From positions 58,113 through 122,112 of the forward strand of contig PXBD01000050.1 of assembly GCA_003565625.1 (NCBI GenBank): a DNA stretch of 64,000 nucleotides, written 5' to 3'. The notes beneath the pieces are model-generated. The model saw nothing but the letters and a program-made list of their open reading frames with translations, was not told the origin of the DNA and searched no databases. Each line of letters starts with the position of its first letter. The stretch's first letter is position 1. Below are positions 1 through 9,501 of the stretch, piece by piece. The DNA is from Gammaproteobacteria bacterium. Lineage in GTDB: Bacteria; Pseudomonadota; Gammaproteobacteria; Xanthomonadales; Wenzhouxiangellaceae. The position numbers were made by a program, and so were the translations under genes.

Positions 1-823
1 TTACACACCAGCTTCGCAGTGCCTCGGAACGGCGGAATGGATCGAGCCGCCGCAATGCCTTGAGATCCAGCCGCGGTCCGGGTTTGCGGGCTTGAACAAC
101 GTCCTTGGCCGCCAGGTCTGACAACACACCGGCGGCCGACTGGTTGAGTGCGGCGCTGCGGGCAAAGCCGTTGATGCAGCCGGGAAAGCGTTCATGGAGC
201 AGGGGCATCACTTCATGGCGGAGAAAGTTTCGATCCATGCTGAGCAGGTCGTTGGCCGGGTCGTGGGTGGCGTCCAGTCCGTGCGCCCGCAGATAAGCCA
301 GAATCTGTTCGCGACGCCAGCGCAGCAGCGGCCGCAGCAGCCAGCCTCCGGCGAAATTGCGCCGGCCCGGAATCCCGCCCAGGCCGCCGGGCCCCGATCC
401 GCGCAGCAGGCGCAACAGCATGGTTTCGGCCACATCATCAGCATGGTGCGCGGTCAGCAGGATCTCTTGGGCTTCAACGTGTCCGGCAAGTGCCGCGTAG
501 CGCGCGCGTCGGGCATTGGCCTCGATCGAGCCTGAACGCCGCACCCTGACCCGTTCCACCCGGCATTCCACGCCCATGGTTTCGGCAATTTCGACGGCCT
601 GCAAGGCTCGGCGCGAACTGCCACGGTCGAGGCCGTGGTCGACGTGTACGGCCAGCAGCAAGCGGCCTTCCGGTCGGCATTCAACCAGCAGATGCAGCAA
701 GCAGACCGAGTCCGGGCCACCGCTGAAGGCCACCACAATCTTGCCGGCACCGGGCCAGCGCTCCGGATGCGGTTCGAGCCTCAGGCCCGGACCGGAATTC
801 GCCTCAGGGTTGTTCGAAGGCAC
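1..823 (-). CDS. tilS: tRNA(Ile)-lysidine synthase, partial (C-terminus off the left edge)
   Basis: TilS converts C34 of the AUA-reading tRNA-Ile to lysidine using ATP and lysine, in the cytosol. In the reading frame beginning at a GTG at 823-821 there is the N-type ATP pyrophosphatase P-loop SGGPDS, followed by AVHVDHGLD and, further on, [17 protein letters not shown]. The frame stays open to the window edge, so about 274 residues are seen and the C-terminal domains are missing. The GTG start is inferred: it overlaps the end of accA by 20 bases and no ATG precedes the P-loop in frame. The accA-tilS order is common in gammaproteobacteria. The family is certain; the start is not. Confidence 0.9.
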   Translation of the reverse strand, partial: MPSNNPEANSGPGLRLEPHPERWPGAGKIVVAFSGGPDSVCLLHLLVECRPEGRLLLAVHVDHGLDRGSSRRALQAVEIAETMGVECRVERVRVRRSGSIEANARRARYAALAGHVEAQEILLTAHHADDVAETMLLRLLRGSGPGGLGGIPGRRNFAGGWLLRPLLRWRREQILAYLRAHGLDATHDPANDLLSMDRNFLRHEVMPLLHERFPGCINGFARSAALNQSAAGVLSDLAAKDVVQARKPGPRLDLKALRRLDPFRRSEALRSWCV

Positions 824-1763
824 CGGCGGCCATCAATCGATCGTAGCGCTCGGCGAGCAGTTCTTCGGCCGGCTTGCGCGCAAGCACCTTGGTCTGCGCA
901 ATGATGGTTTCGCGCAGCAGGGTAGCCACACCCTCGGGGTTGCGGTGGGCGCCTCCGGCCGGTTCCTTGATCACCTTGTCGATCAGGCCCAGCGATTTGA
1001 GCCGTGGTGCGGTGAGCCCCAGGGCTTCGGCGGCAGTCGAGGCCCGCTCGGCGTCTTTCCACAGGATCGAGGCGCAGCCTTCCGGCGAGATCACGCTGTA
1101 GATCGCGTACTGCAGCATATTGGTTCGATCGCCGACGCCGATCGCCAGGGCACCGCCTGATCCGCCCTCACCGATGACGTTGCAGATGATCGGCACCGGC
1201 AGCCGGGCCATGACGGCCAGGTTGCGCGCAATGGCCTCGGACTGCCCGCGCTCCTCGGCACCTACGCCCGGATAAGCGCCCGGGGTGTCGATGAAGGTCA
1301 CCACCGGCAGGCGAAAACGACCGGCCATTTGCAGCAGTCGCAGCGCCTTGCGATAACCCTCGGGTCTTGGCATGCCGAAGTTGCGCCGGACTTTTTCGCG
1401 CGTATCGCGTCCCTTCTGATGGCCGATGACAACGAAACTGCGGCCATCCAGTTCACCCAAACCGGCCACGATGGCCGGGTCATCCTGGTAGGCGCGATCA
1501 CCGTGCAACTCCTCGAAGCGATCGAATACCAGGGCCAGGTAGTCCAGGGTGTGGGGCCGTTCGGGGTGCCGGGCCAGCTGCGAAATCTGCCAGTCGCTGA
1601 GTTCGGCGAAGATGGTTTCAGTGCGCTCCCGGCACTTTTCCTCCAGGCGCCGGATTTCTTCGTCAATGTTGAAGGCGTTATCGGTGTCGACGTTGCGCAG
1701 TTCCCGAATCTTGGCTTCCAGTTCGGCGATCGGTTGCTCGAAGTCGAGGTAGTTGGCGGGCAT
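804..1763 (-). CDS. accA: Acetyl-CoA carboxylase carboxyltransferase, alpha subunit
   Basis: This is the alpha subunit of the carboxyltransferase that moves the carboxyl group from biotin to acetyl-CoA, making malonyl-CoA for fatty acid synthesis; it works with AccD. The 319-residue length matches the family. The N-terminus [18 protein letters not shown] and the crotonase-like core with [31 protein letters not shown] and [15 protein letters not shown] are typical. It lies between gluQ (25 bases upstream) and tilS (overlapping), so the three are probably cotranscribed leftward. Nothing unusual is seen. Confidence 0.97.
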   Translation of the reverse strand: MPANYLDFEQPIAELEAKIRELRNVDTDNAFNIDEEIRRLEEKCRERTETIFAELSDWQISQLARHPERPHTLDYLALVFDRFEELHGDRAYQDDPAIVAGLGELDGRSFVVIGHQKGRDTREKVRRNFGMPRPEGYRKALRLLQMAGRFRLPVVTFIDTPGAYPGVGAEERGQSEAIARNLAVMARLPVPIICNVIGEGGSGGALAIGVGDRTNMLQYAIYSVISPEGCASILWKDAERASTAAEALGLTAPRLKSLGLIDKVIKEPAGGAHRNPEGVATLLRETIIAQTKVLARKPAEELLAERYDRLMAAGAFEQP

Positions 1764-1788
1764 GGAGGGGGTTACCGGCGGTCTGCAG

Positions 1789-2736
1789 TCATTTCGGAGT
1801 ATAGCGCTCGATCTGCCCCGAATGCACGGTCATCGGGCTGTTCGGAATGCGCGTCGGATTCCAGGCCGCCAGCGCCCATGACCAGATCGACTCGATGGTC
1901 GGCAAGTTGGCCGGGGGCGAATGACCCAGCACGGTCAGGGCGAGACGCAGCGCTTGCTGCGGCTGCTGTCGACAAATCGGGTCGTCGCCGCTCGACTTGC
2001 TCAGCTTGCGGCCATTTTCGTCGACTACCAACGGCAGATGCAGGTACGTCGGCAGCAAAAGCCCCAGCGCTCGATGCAGCAGGATCTGGCGTCCGGTGGA
2101 CTCGAGCAGATCGCGACCGCGCACGACTTCGGTGACGCCGTCGGCGGCGTCATCGACCACGACGGCCAGCTGGTAGGCGATCAGGTCGTCGGCCCGGCGG
2201 ATGACGAAATCCCCGGTCTGACGCGCTGGTTGCTGACTCTGTTCACCGCAGATGTGGTCGCGGAAGCAGACCCGCTGCTCGTCAACCCGTAGCCGCACTG
2301 AGCGGCCAGTCCGACCCGGCGGCAGACCGTTGCGACAGGTGCCGGGGTAGATGCCGCTGGCCGGCAGATCGCGCCGCGAGCAGGCGCATCGGAAGGCCTG
2401 ACCAGATTGCAGCAGCCGGTCGACGGCAGCTTCGTGCCGGGATTTGTTGGCGCTCTGATAGAGCACGGGCCGGTCCGGGTGCAGCCCGAATCGGGCCAGG
2501 GCCTGAACCTGGCGAGCAGCGGCACCGCGGACTGCGCGTGGCGGGTCGATATCCTCGATCCGGATCAGCCATTCCCCGCCCCCCGATCGGGCCTGCAGAA
2601 AGCTGCCGACCGCGGCCACGAGCGAGCCGAAATGCAGATCGCCGGTGGGCGAGGGCGCGAACCGCCCGACCGGCTTGCGGTCAGAGGGCTTGCTGCGCAG
2701 CTGGTCTGCCTTGGAAATTGATGTTTCCGAACACAT
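1789..2736 (-). CDS. gluQ: Glutamyl-Q tRNA(Asp) synthetase
   Basis: GluQ-RS is a truncated GluRS paralogue that attaches glutamate to the queuosine base at the wobble position of tRNA-Asp. The class I signatures are present: [15 protein letters not shown] at about 25-39 (HIGH-like) and KLSKS at about 244-248. A zinc site of type CxC...Y...C is seen at about C117, C119, Y130 and C134. It lacks an anticodon-binding domain, as expected at 315 residues. The ATG at 2736 gives about 20 extra residues before the conserved core, but no nearer start codon exists. queF, a queuosine gene, is elsewhere in this window. Confidence 0.93.
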   Translation of the reverse strand: MCSETSISKADQLRSKPSDRKPVGRFAPSPTGDLHFGSLVAAVGSFLQARSGGGEWLIRIEDIDPPRAVRGAAARQVQALARFGLHPDRPVLYQSANKSRHEAAVDRLLQSGQAFRCACSRRDLPASGIYPGTCRNGLPPGRTGRSVRLRVDEQRVCFRDHICGEQSQQPARQTGDFVIRRADDLIAYQLAVVVDDAADGVTEVVRGRDLLESTGRQILLHRALGLLLPTYLHLPLVVDENGRKLSKSSGDDPICRQQPQQALRLALTVLGHSPPANLPTIESIWSWALAAWNPTRIPNSPMTVHSGQIERYTPK

Positions 2737-2790
2737 ATCTGCTGCCAGACCGTCCTAATCACTTCAATCGAGACTCAAGGATAAACACAG

Positions 2791-3672
2791 ATGCAGCGAA
2801 TCCTGTTGTTCGTTGGAACCAACCTCGCGGTTCTGGTCGTGCTGGGTATCGTCATGACCCTGCTGGAGCCATGGCTGGTGGCCCAGGGGATCAACGTAAA
2901 CCATGCCGGCACCTTGCTGTTTGCGCTGATCTTCGGCATGGGCGGGGCAATGATCTCCCTGCTGATGTCCAAGCGGATTGCGCTGATGAGCACGCGCGCG
3001 CGCATCATCACCCAACCGTCGGGCCAGACCGAGCGCTGGCTGCTTGAAACCGTGCAGCGCCAGGCGCGGGAATCCGGCATTGCCACCCCGGATGTGGCCA
3101 TCTATGACGCTCCCGAGCCGAATGCTTTTGCCACCGGCGCGTCGCGCAACAACTCGCTGGTTGCGGTCAGCACCGGCCTGCTGCGCAACATGCGCCCGAA
3201 CGAGGTGGAAGCAGTACTCGGTCACGAGGTGGCGCACGTGGCCAACGGCGACATGATTACCTTGACCTTGCTGCAGGGCGTGCTCAACACTTTTGTCCTG
3301 CTGCTGTCGCGCATCCTCGGCCAGATTATCGACCGGGCCGTATTCCGATCCGACCGGATGTACGGTCCGGGATATTTCATCTCGGTCATCGTGCTGCAGA
3401 TCGTTCTGGGGATCCTGGCGAGCATGATCGTGATGGCTTTCTCGCGCTGGCGCGAATTTCGCGCCGATGCCGGCGGTGCGCGTCTGGCCGGCCGGGCCAA
3501 CATGATCGCCGCCCTTGAGCGGCTCAAGCGCAGCAGCCAGCCCTCTCAGCTGCCCGAGTCGGTCGAGGCGTTCGGGATTCGCGGGCGCGTGGGCGAGGGC
3601 TTTCGGCGCCTGATGATGAGCCATCCGCCGCTGGATGAGCGTATTCGAGCACTGGCCGAAGGCGCGCGCTGA
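2791..3672 (+). CDS. htpX: Membrane zinc metalloprotease HtpX
   Basis: HtpX is an inner-membrane M48 protease that helps remove misfolded membrane proteins, alongside FtsH. Two N-terminal membrane segments (about 5-25 and 35-57) precede a cytosolic domain with the zinc motif HEVAH at 145-149. A further hydrophobic stretch lies at about 155-175 and 192-215, and the third ligand is in REFRADAGGA. At 293 residues it is full length. A Shine-Dalgarno AAGGA lies upstream of the ATG. The gene diverges from gluQ; no clear heat-shock promoter was recognised in the 54-base gap. Confidence 0.96.
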   Translation: MQRILLFVGTNLAVLVVLGIVMTLLEPWLVAQGINVNHAGTLLFALIFGMGGAMISLLMSKRIALMSTRARIITQPSGQTERWLLETVQRQARESGIATPDVAIYDAPEPNAFATGASRNNSLVAVSTGLLRNMRPNEVEAVLGHEVAHVANGDMITLTLLQGVLNTFVLLLSRILGQIIDRAVFRSDRMYGPGYFISVIVLQIVLGILASMIVMAFSRWREFRADAGGARLAGRANMIAALERLKRSSQPSQLPESVEAFGIRGRVGEGFRRLMMSHPPLDERIRALAEGAR

Positions 3673-3674
3673 GC

Positions 3675-5720
3675 TTACTCGCGAACGAATTCGCCCTGGA
3701 CCAGGGTGATACCGAGTTGCCACAAGGTGGCAAGGTCGGCGGTGTCGTCGACCTTCGGCGCGATGACCCGGACATGGTTCTTGCCGGCTTCGGCCACGAT
3801 GGTTGACAGCTGCTGGCGGGTCTCCTCGCTGTCGCCCAGGCTTTGAATCATTTCCGGCGCCAGGCTGACAAAATCCAGCTCCAGGAACTGCAGGGTTGGC
3901 CCGGCGGCGCTGTCGGGCGCCACCTCGCATACCGCGAAGCGGCAGCCCAGCGGTCCGAAACGGCGAATGAAATCCTGGGTCTGGCGAAGTTGATCTCGGA
4001 CCTCGAACTCGCGGAACGCCCAGATCATCTGGCGGGCGGGAAGTTGGTTTTGTTCCATCAGAGACTGGAGGTGATCGCAGAATTCTGCATCCGTTGCCGA
4101 CTGCATCGACAAGGTCACCATCCACAGGTCGTCGCGCGAAAACTCCATGTCCTGCAGGCGCTCGCCTAGCCGATGGAGCTGATCCTGATCCAGCCGGGCA
4201 GCCAGCCCCAGGCGCTGTGCGGCGGCCAGGAATACCGACGGCATGACCACTTCTTCGCTGTCTTGCGCGCGCAGCCGGGTTTCGATTTCGTGGATGATGA
4301 AATCATCTTCCTCCATGCTGCTGATTGCCGTCGACAGCAGCTGGATTTCATCATGGTCGATGGCGTGCACGAGACGCTCGCCCCAGACCAGGTCGTCGTC
4401 GCCGGCGGCTGGAGAGACTCTGGGTCTGTAGCGCACGTAGGCATTGCCGCCCGAGCGCAGCGCCTCGCTCAAGGCCATGTCGGCCTGGGCGATCAAGGAC
4501 TCGGCCGAGGTCTCGCCGCTACTGCCCTGGGTCACGCCCACGCTGACCGTGATCGGCAGACTCAAGTCATTCACCTCCAGCACCTGACCCTGGCAGCGTT
4601 CGACGATCCGGCGGGAAATCTGGTCGGCCTGTTGTTCGGTCCGGCTGTCGACAATGACGGCAAAAACATGGTCGCGCAGGCGCGCCATGGCGAGTTCCTC
4701 GCCGGCGGCGCGGGTGAACATTTCGGCCTGGCAACAAACCAGCTGGTCACTGGCGCCGATGCCGACCCGGGACTGAATCTTCTCGTGATCGTCGACCGAC
4801 ATCATCAGCAGGGCCACGCTGGTGTTGTCGCTCGTCTCGTCCAGCAGTCCGCCCAGGTGCTCCCGCAGCGCGGCGTGATTGAGCAGCCCGGTCAACTGGT
4901 CGGACTGTTTGATTCGGCGCAACTCTTCGGCCAGAGCCGGATCGGCGTCCGGCCGGTCTTCATGGACCAGCATCTGGACGCAGGCCTCACCGCCATACCG
5001 GGCCCTGGAAAAAGAGACCACGGCGCCGAACTCGCTGCCGTCTGCGCGCCAGGCCCGGGTCAGCAGCGGACTGCCAGGCAGCTGGTCGCGCGCCAGTCCC
5101 TTGAGAACCTCCCGGAGGTGCAGGCCATCGCCGGTGCTCTCGAGCAGGTCGAGCATGGAAAGACTTTCAATTTCCTCGAAGTCGGCGTAGCCAAACAATT
5201 CCAGATACGCCGGGTTGGCAAAGACGTGCAGGCCTTCGTGCAGGTAGGCGATGGCTTCGCTGGAGCTGTCCAGCAGCAAGGTGTAGCGATCCTCGATTTC
5301 GGCCAGCCGTTGCTCGGCTTTGCGGGCGCTGTCGGCGGCCCGCAACAGTTCGGCCTGGCGTAGAAGCAGCCCGCGCAGCCTGCGCTCGTTGCCGGCATCG
5401 ACGAGGCCGTCCACGCCGATTCGAGCCAGGCTGGCGCCGGCCACGGCATTCTCAGGGTCAATGACACCAATCAGTCCGGTGGGCGGTTCGGTCTTGCGCA
5501 CCTGTTCGGTGACCGCGTCGAGGACATCGGCCAGGTTGTCATCGGCGAACAGGACGACCAGGTCAATGGGATGCCCGGCGAAGGCGCGACTGATGGCGTT
5601 GGCGGTATCGGCAAACAGCCACTCGATCGCATGATCGGGGCCCAGCAGGCGTTCGAACTGACGCGGCAGGGCCGGATCGTCGGTTACCAACAGCATCCGG
5701 ATCGGTGACAGGCTGGACAT
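3675..5720 (-). CDS. FimX-like protein with receiver-like, PAS, degenerate GGDEF and degenerate EAL domains
   Basis: The 681-residue protein has a receiver-like N-terminus (about 1-120), a coiled linker, a PAS domain (about 145-255), a GGDEF-family fold (about 268-430) and an EAL-family fold (about 440-681) ending in a VQGEFV motif typical of EAL C-termini. The catalytic motifs are gone: the GGDEF position reads RLRDHVF and no EAL triad is present near STAISSMEE. Known FimX proteins share this layout and bind cyclic di-GMP to control type IV pili, without being strong enzymes. A sensor or effector role is therefore inferred. It follows epmB by 24 bases and ends against htpX. Confidence 0.8.
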   Translation of the reverse strand: MSSLSPIRMLLVTDDPALPRQFERLLGPDHAIEWLFADTANAISRAFAGHPIDLVVLFADDNLADVLDAVTEQVRKTEPPTGLIGVIDPENAVAGASLARIGVDGLVDAGNERRLRGLLLRQAELLRAADSARKAEQRLAEIEDRYTLLLDSSSEAIAYLHEGLHVFANPAYLELFGYADFEEIESLSMLDLLESTGDGLHLREVLKGLARDQLPGSPLLTRAWRADGSEFGAVVSFSRARYGGEACVQMLVHEDRPDADPALAEELRRIKQSDQLTGLLNHAALREHLGGLLDETSDNTSVALLMMSVDDHEKIQSRVGIGASDQLVCCQAEMFTRAAGEELAMARLRDHVFAVIVDSRTEQQADQISRRIVERCQGQVLEVNDLSLPITVSVGVTQGSSGETSAESLIAQADMALSEALRSGGNAYVRYRPRVSPAAGDDDLVWGERLVHAIDHDEIQLLSTAISSMEEDDFIIHEIETRLRAQDSEEVVMPSVFLAAAQRLGLAARLDQDQLHRLGERLQDMEFSRDDLWMVTLSMQSATDAEFCDHLQSLMEQNQLPARQMIWAFREFEVRDQLRQTQDFIRRFGPLGCRFAVCEVAPDSAAGPTLQFLELDFVSLAPEMIQSLGDSEETRQQLSTIVAEAGKNHVRVIAPKVDDTADLATLWQLGITLVQGEFVRE

Positions 5721-5744
5721 GCAACGATTCCGAGGAGGATGGAG

Positions 5745-6815
5745 TCATGGTAGCAGCATTTCCGCCTTAGCCGCATGGTCCACCAGCGGGGTCTTGGACG
5801 GCTGGCCGGCCTGCTCCACGACCAGGCGCGGCACGAGGTATCCGGGCAGGCTGGCGCGCAGATGTTCAATCAAGGTCCGGGCCTGTGCCTGGTCGACCTC
5901 AAAGCGGGCGCTGCCGGCTACCCGGTCGAGCTGATGCAGGTAATACGGGAGCACGCCGGCTGTAAATCCGCGCTCCATCAGCTGCTTCAGGGTTTCCGGG
6001 CGGTCATTGATCCCGCGCAGCAGCACCGCCTGATTGAGCAAGTGGACCCCCGCTGTCTTCAGGCGATCCAGGGCCGTGTCGACTTCCCGATCGAATTCTG
6101 CCGGGTGATTGGCATGAATGACCAGGATCACCGGCCAGGGAAGCTCGTCCAGCCAGCGCAGCAGCGATGGATTGACGCGGTCGGGCAGGATCACCGGCAT
6201 GCGGGTATGAATCCGCAGCCGACGAATGTGTCCAATGGCGCCCAGATCGGCGGTGATCGCGGCCAGGCGGTCGGTGCTCAGCATCAGCGGATCGCCGCCG
6301 GAGAAAATTACCTCGTCAATGCTCTCATCCTGCGCCAGGTAGCGGCAAGCGGCCGCCCAGCGCTCACCGGATGCGGTTTCGCCGGAGTAGGGGAAATGCT
6401 GGCGGAAGCAGTAGCGGCAATGGACTGCGCAGGCCCCGGTCAGCATCAGCAGGGCACGGCCCTGGTATTTGTGCAGGATGGCGGGCGCGGAAAGGCTGGC
6501 CAGGTCACCGACCGGGTCGCGATCAAAACCTGGCCGGGACACGATTTCATCGGGGTCCGGCAAGACCTGGCGCAGCAGCGGATCCTGCGGGTCGCCGGGG
6601 CGCATGCGGCGGGCAAATGTTTCCGGAACCAGCAGGCCGAACGAGCCGCGGGTCGGAGTTGTCAGGGCGCGGTTGTCCAGGCCGAGGAAATCAAGCAGGG
6701 CAGTCGGGCTGCGAAAGGCCGAGCGCACTTGCTCGCGCCAGCCTGGCTTGGGCGCACTGATGCTTCGCGCTACACTATCCGGTCTGCTGTTCAGCTTCGC
6801 TGCTCGCACATTCAC
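5745..6815 (-). CDS. epmB: EF-P (R)-beta-lysylation protein, lysine 2,3-aminomutase
   Basis: EpmB is a radical-SAM, PLP-dependent enzyme that isomerises lysine to (R)-beta-lysine, which EpmA then attaches to elongation factor P. The radical-SAM cluster motif CAVHCRYC gives C129, C133 and C136, followed by [16 protein letters not shown] comes later. At 356 residues it is about family length, with roughly ten extra residues at the N-terminus that may not be translated. It is divergent from efp, its substrate gene, which starts only 26 bases away. epmA is not in this window. Confidence 0.95.
   Translation of the reverse strand: MNVRAAKLNSRPDSVARSISAPKPGWREQVRSAFRSPTALLDFLGLDNRALTTPTRGSFGLLVPETFARRMRPGDPQDPLLRQVLPDPDEIVSRPGFDRDPVGDLASLSAPAILHKYQGRALLMLTGACAVHCRYCFRQHFPYSGETASGERWAAACRYLAQDESIDEVIFSGGDPLMLSTDRLAAITADLGAIGHIRRLRIHTRMPVILPDRVNPSLLRWLDELPWPVILVIHANHPAEFDREVDTALDRLKTAGVHLLNQAVLLRGINDRPETLKQLMERGFTAGVLPYYLHQLDRVAGSARFEVDQAQARTLIEHLRASLPGYLVPRLVVEQAGQPSKTPLVDHAAKAEMLLP
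6754..6776 (+). promoter_or_regulatory. Weak candidate sigma-70 promoter for efp (spacer and -10)
   Basis: A TTGGGC at 6748-6753 is followed by a 17-base spacer and TACACT at 6771-6776, which would start transcription about 58 bases before the efp start codon. The hexamers match the consensus only at three and four positions. The element lies inside the 5' end of the divergent epmB coding sequence. Confidence 0.3.
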
Positions 6816-6841
6816 CAGCGCCTATTGTAATGGGAGACTCC

Positions 6842-7411
6842 ATGGCCACCTACAGCACCAACGAGTTCAAATCCGGACTGAAGATCCTGCTCGACGGGGA
6901 TCCGTACACCATTGTGGAAAACGAGTTCGTCAAGCCTGGAAAAGGCCAGGCCTTCAGCCGCGTTCGCGTGCGCAACCTCAAGACCGGGCGCACCATCGAG
7001 AAGACCTTCAAATCCGGTGATTCGGTCGAGGCGGCCGATATTTTCGAAAAGGAAATCCAGTACCTGTACTCCGATGGTGAATTCTGGCATTTCATGGACA
7101 CCGAAACTTTTGAACAACTGGCTGCCGGCGAGGCGGCCGTAGGCGACGGCGCCCAGTGGATGAAAGAAGAAGACATGTGCCACGTCACGCTGTGGAACGG
7201 CGAGCCGCTCATCGTGCTGCCGCCGAACTTCGTCGAACTGGCCATCGTGGAAACAGACCCCGGTCTCAAGGGTGACACCTCGGGCAGCGGCGGCAAGCCG
7301 GCGCGACTGGAAACGGGGGCGACGGTTCGAGTGCCGCTGTTCGTGCAGGAGGGCGAGGTCATTCGAGTGGATACGCGCAAGGGCGAATACGTCTCCCGGG
7401 TGAAGGAGTAA
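6842..7411 (+). CDS. efp: Elongation factor P
   Basis: EF-P relieves ribosome stalling at consecutive prolines. The start ATG at 6842 gives 189 residues beginning [13 protein letters not shown], the family-typical N-terminus, with GGGAG five bases upstream; an upstream in-frame ATG at 6830 would add MGDS without support. The modification loop reads KPGKGQA with Lys34 at the tip, the position that EpmA/EpmB beta-lysylate in E. coli, which agrees with the adjacent epmB. The three-domain length is normal. mtaD follows after three bases. Confidence 0.97.
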   Translation: MATYSTNEFKSGLKILLDGDPYTIVENEFVKPGKGQAFSRVRVRNLKTGRTIEKTFKSGDSVEAADIFEKEIQYLYSDGEFWHFMDTETFEQLAAGEAAVGDGAQWMKEEDMCHVTLWNGEPLIVLPPNFVELAIVETDPGLKGDTSGSGGKPARLETGATVRVPLFVQEGEVIRVDTRKGEYVSRVKE

Positions 7412-7414
7412 TCG

Positions 7415-8749
7415 GTGGTCGAGCACGTCACCGCGCTGTTGCCGGAGTGGATCGTACCGGTTCATCCTTCCGGTGAGGTGCATGAGCATCACGCCTTGGT
7501 GATGCACGAGGACACCATCAGCGCCATTGTTCCGCGCGATAAGCTCGACGATGCCTTTCCCCAGGCCGAGCGCATCGAGCTGCCCGGCAAGGTGCTGCTT
7601 CCGGGGCTGATCAACGCCCATGCTCACAGCGCCATGGCCTTGCTGCGGGGTCTGGCCGACGATTTGCCGCTGATGCGCTGGCTGGAAGAACACATCTGGC
7701 CGGCCGAACAGCAGTGCGTGGGCCCGGAGTACGTGCGCGTCGGCACGGAATTGGCCGTGGCCGAGATGCTGCTTGGCGGCACGACCTGCTTCAACGACAA
7801 CTATTTCTTCCCCGACGTGGCCGCGCAGACTTCCATTCGCGCCGGCATGCGGGCCGTGGTCGGTATTCCGATCATCAGCGTGCCGACGGCCTGGGCGACC
7901 AGCGAAGACGAATATTTTCGGCGCGGGCTGGCGGTCCACCAGGAGTTGCTGGATGAGCCCCTGGTGACCACTACTTTCGCCCCGCACGCTCCCTACACGG
8001 TCACCGATGCTGCCTTTGCCCGCATTCGCGAGCTGGCCGAAGAAATGGATATTCCGGTTCACCTGCACCTGCTCGAGGCCGCGCCCGAGATCGAGAGCAG
8101 CCACCAGCAGCATCGCTGTCATCCGATTGACCGGCTGGAGAAACTGGGTCTGTTCAACGACCGTCTGCTGGCTGTGCACATGACCCAGCTGACCGCGCGC
8201 GACATGGATCGGGTGGCCCGGGCCGGGGTCCACGTCCTGCACTGCCCGGCGTCCAACCTCAAGCTGGCCAGCGGCATGTGCCCGGTGGCCGAACTGGTGG
8301 CGCGGGGCGTCAACGTCTGCATCGGTACCGATGGTGCGGCCAGCAACAACACCCTGGACATGTTTGCCGAAACGCGCCTGGCCGCCCTGCTGGCCAAGGG
8401 CTACAGCGGTGACCCGGAAGCGGTTCCGGCCCACCTGGCGCTGGCAATGGCGACTTTGCACGGGGCCCGGGCGCTGGGCCTGGAAGAAGAGATCGGTTCG
8501 CTGGAGGCCGGCAAGCAAGGGGACGTGATCGCGGTCGAACTTGACAGGATCGAGACTCTGCCGGTGCATCATGTCGTGTCGCAGCTCGTGTATGCCACCG
8601 GGCGCCACCAGGTCAGCGATGTGTGGGTGGCCGGCAGGGCGCTGGTCCGCAACCGGCGGCTGCAAACCCTGGACGAGCAAAGAATCCGTCGCGAGACCGG
8701 GTTATGGCAGCAACGCCTGGCCCGGGTCGACCAGTCCAAACCCTCGTAA
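7415..8749 (+). CDS. mtaD: 5-methylthioadenosine/S-adenosylhomocysteine deaminase family amidohydrolase
   Basis: This is a zinc amidohydrolase of the TRZ/ATZ group. Metal ligands are visible in NAHAHS (H69, H71), HLHLLEA, AVHMTQL and GTDGAASNN. The 444-residue length fits. The order mtaD-ubiG-mupP is the one known in Pseudomonas, where this gene deaminates methylthioadenosine or S-adenosylhomocysteine; the exact substrate here is inferred from that. The start is a GTG, with AAGGAG overlapping the end of efp, so the two genes may be cotranscribed. Confidence 0.85.
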   Translation: MVEHVTALLPEWIVPVHPSGEVHEHHALVMHEDTISAIVPRDKLDDAFPQAERIELPGKVLLPGLINAHAHSAMALLRGLADDLPLMRWLEEHIWPAEQQCVGPEYVRVGTELAVAEMLLGGTTCFNDNYFFPDVAAQTSIRAGMRAVVGIPIISVPTAWATSEDEYFRRGLAVHQELLDEPLVTTTFAPHAPYTVTDAAFARIRELAEEMDIPVHLHLLEAAPEIESSHQQHRCHPIDRLEKLGLFNDRLLAVHMTQLTARDMDRVARAGVHVLHCPASNLKLASGMCPVAELVARGVNVCIGTDGAASNNTLDMFAETRLAALLAKGYSGDPEAVPAHLALAMATLHGARALGLEEEIGSLEAGKQGDVIAVELDRIETLPVHHVVSQLVYATGRHQVSDVWVAGRALVRNRRLQTLDEQRIRRETGLWQQRLARVDQSKPS

Positions 8750-8767
8750 AGATGCGAAAAGGCTGAG

Positions 8768-9496
8768 ATGAATGCTGTCCCTGAAGTGAGCCCCGGCGGA
8801 CGCAACCTGGATCCGCGTGAAGCCGAGAAGTTCGATGCACAGGCCGCGCGCTGGTGGGATCCGGAGGGAGATTTTCGGCCGCTGCACGATCTCAACGGTC
8901 CGCGCGTGGAGTACATCGCCGGACGGGCGAGGCTCGAGGATGCCCGGCTGCTGGATGTGGGCTGCGGTGGTGGTTTGTTGAGCGAGGCCGCCGCCCGACT
9001 CGGCGCCCGGGTAACCGGGATCGACATGGCGGCCAAGCCGCTGGGGGTGGCCCGGCTGCACGCGGCCGGCAGTGATTTGAAAATCGACTATCGACAGATC
9101 ACCGCCGAGGAACTGGCCGCTGAGCAGCCGGGGGTCTTCGATGTGGTCTGCTGCCTGGAAATGCTCGAGCATGTGCCGGATCCGGCCAGTACGGTGGCGG
9201 CCTGTGCCGCCCTGTGCCGTCCGGGCGGGGCGTTGTTTTTCAGCACCATCAATCGCTCGGCGCTGGCCTGGAGCCTGGCCATCGTCGGCGCGGAATACAT
9301 GTTGCGCCTGCTGCCGCGCGGCACCCACCGGTATGACCGATTGATTCGTCCGGGCGAACTGACTCAGGCGATTCGGGCCTGCGGGCTGGAGGTGGCAGAT
9401 ATCAGCGGCATGGACTACAACCCGTTCTCGCGGACGGTGCGGATTGGTTCCCGCCCGCGGGTGAACTATCTGGTCCATGCCCGCAAGCCGGGCTGA
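8768..9496 (+). CDS. ubiG: Ubiquinone biosynthesis O-methyltransferase
   Basis: UbiG carries out both O-methylations of the ubiquinone ring using S-adenosylmethionine, at the inner face of the membrane. The N-terminal EAEKFDAQAARWWDPEGDF and the SAM-binding LLDVGCGGGLLSE motif are typical, as is CLEMLEHVPDP and the membrane-associating loop around THRYDRLIRP. The 242 residues match the family. It is 18 bases after mtaD and five before mupP, so an operon is likely. Confidence 0.96.
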   Translation: MNAVPEVSPGGRNLDPREAEKFDAQAARWWDPEGDFRPLHDLNGPRVEYIAGRARLEDARLLDVGCGGGLLSEAAARLGARVTGIDMAAKPLGVARLHAAGSDLKIDYRQITAEELAAEQPGVFDVVCCLEMLEHVPDPASTVAACAALCRPGGALFFSTINRSALAWSLAIVGAEYMLRLLPRGTHRYDRLIRPGELTQAIRACGLEVADISGMDYNPFSRTVRIGSRPRVNYLVHARKPG

Positions 9497-9501
9497 ACGC
9501 G

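Noticed and set aside
2764-4125. 453-codon minus-strand frame across htpX and the end of the FimX-like gene
   Set aside because: It crosses two well-supported genes and its composition looks like a shadow.
6812-8680. Long open frame of 622 codons on the minus strand opposite efp and mtaD
   Set aside because: The plus strand carries two clear gene families there. Antisense open frames of this kind come from the high-GC codon bias, and the translation has no family features.
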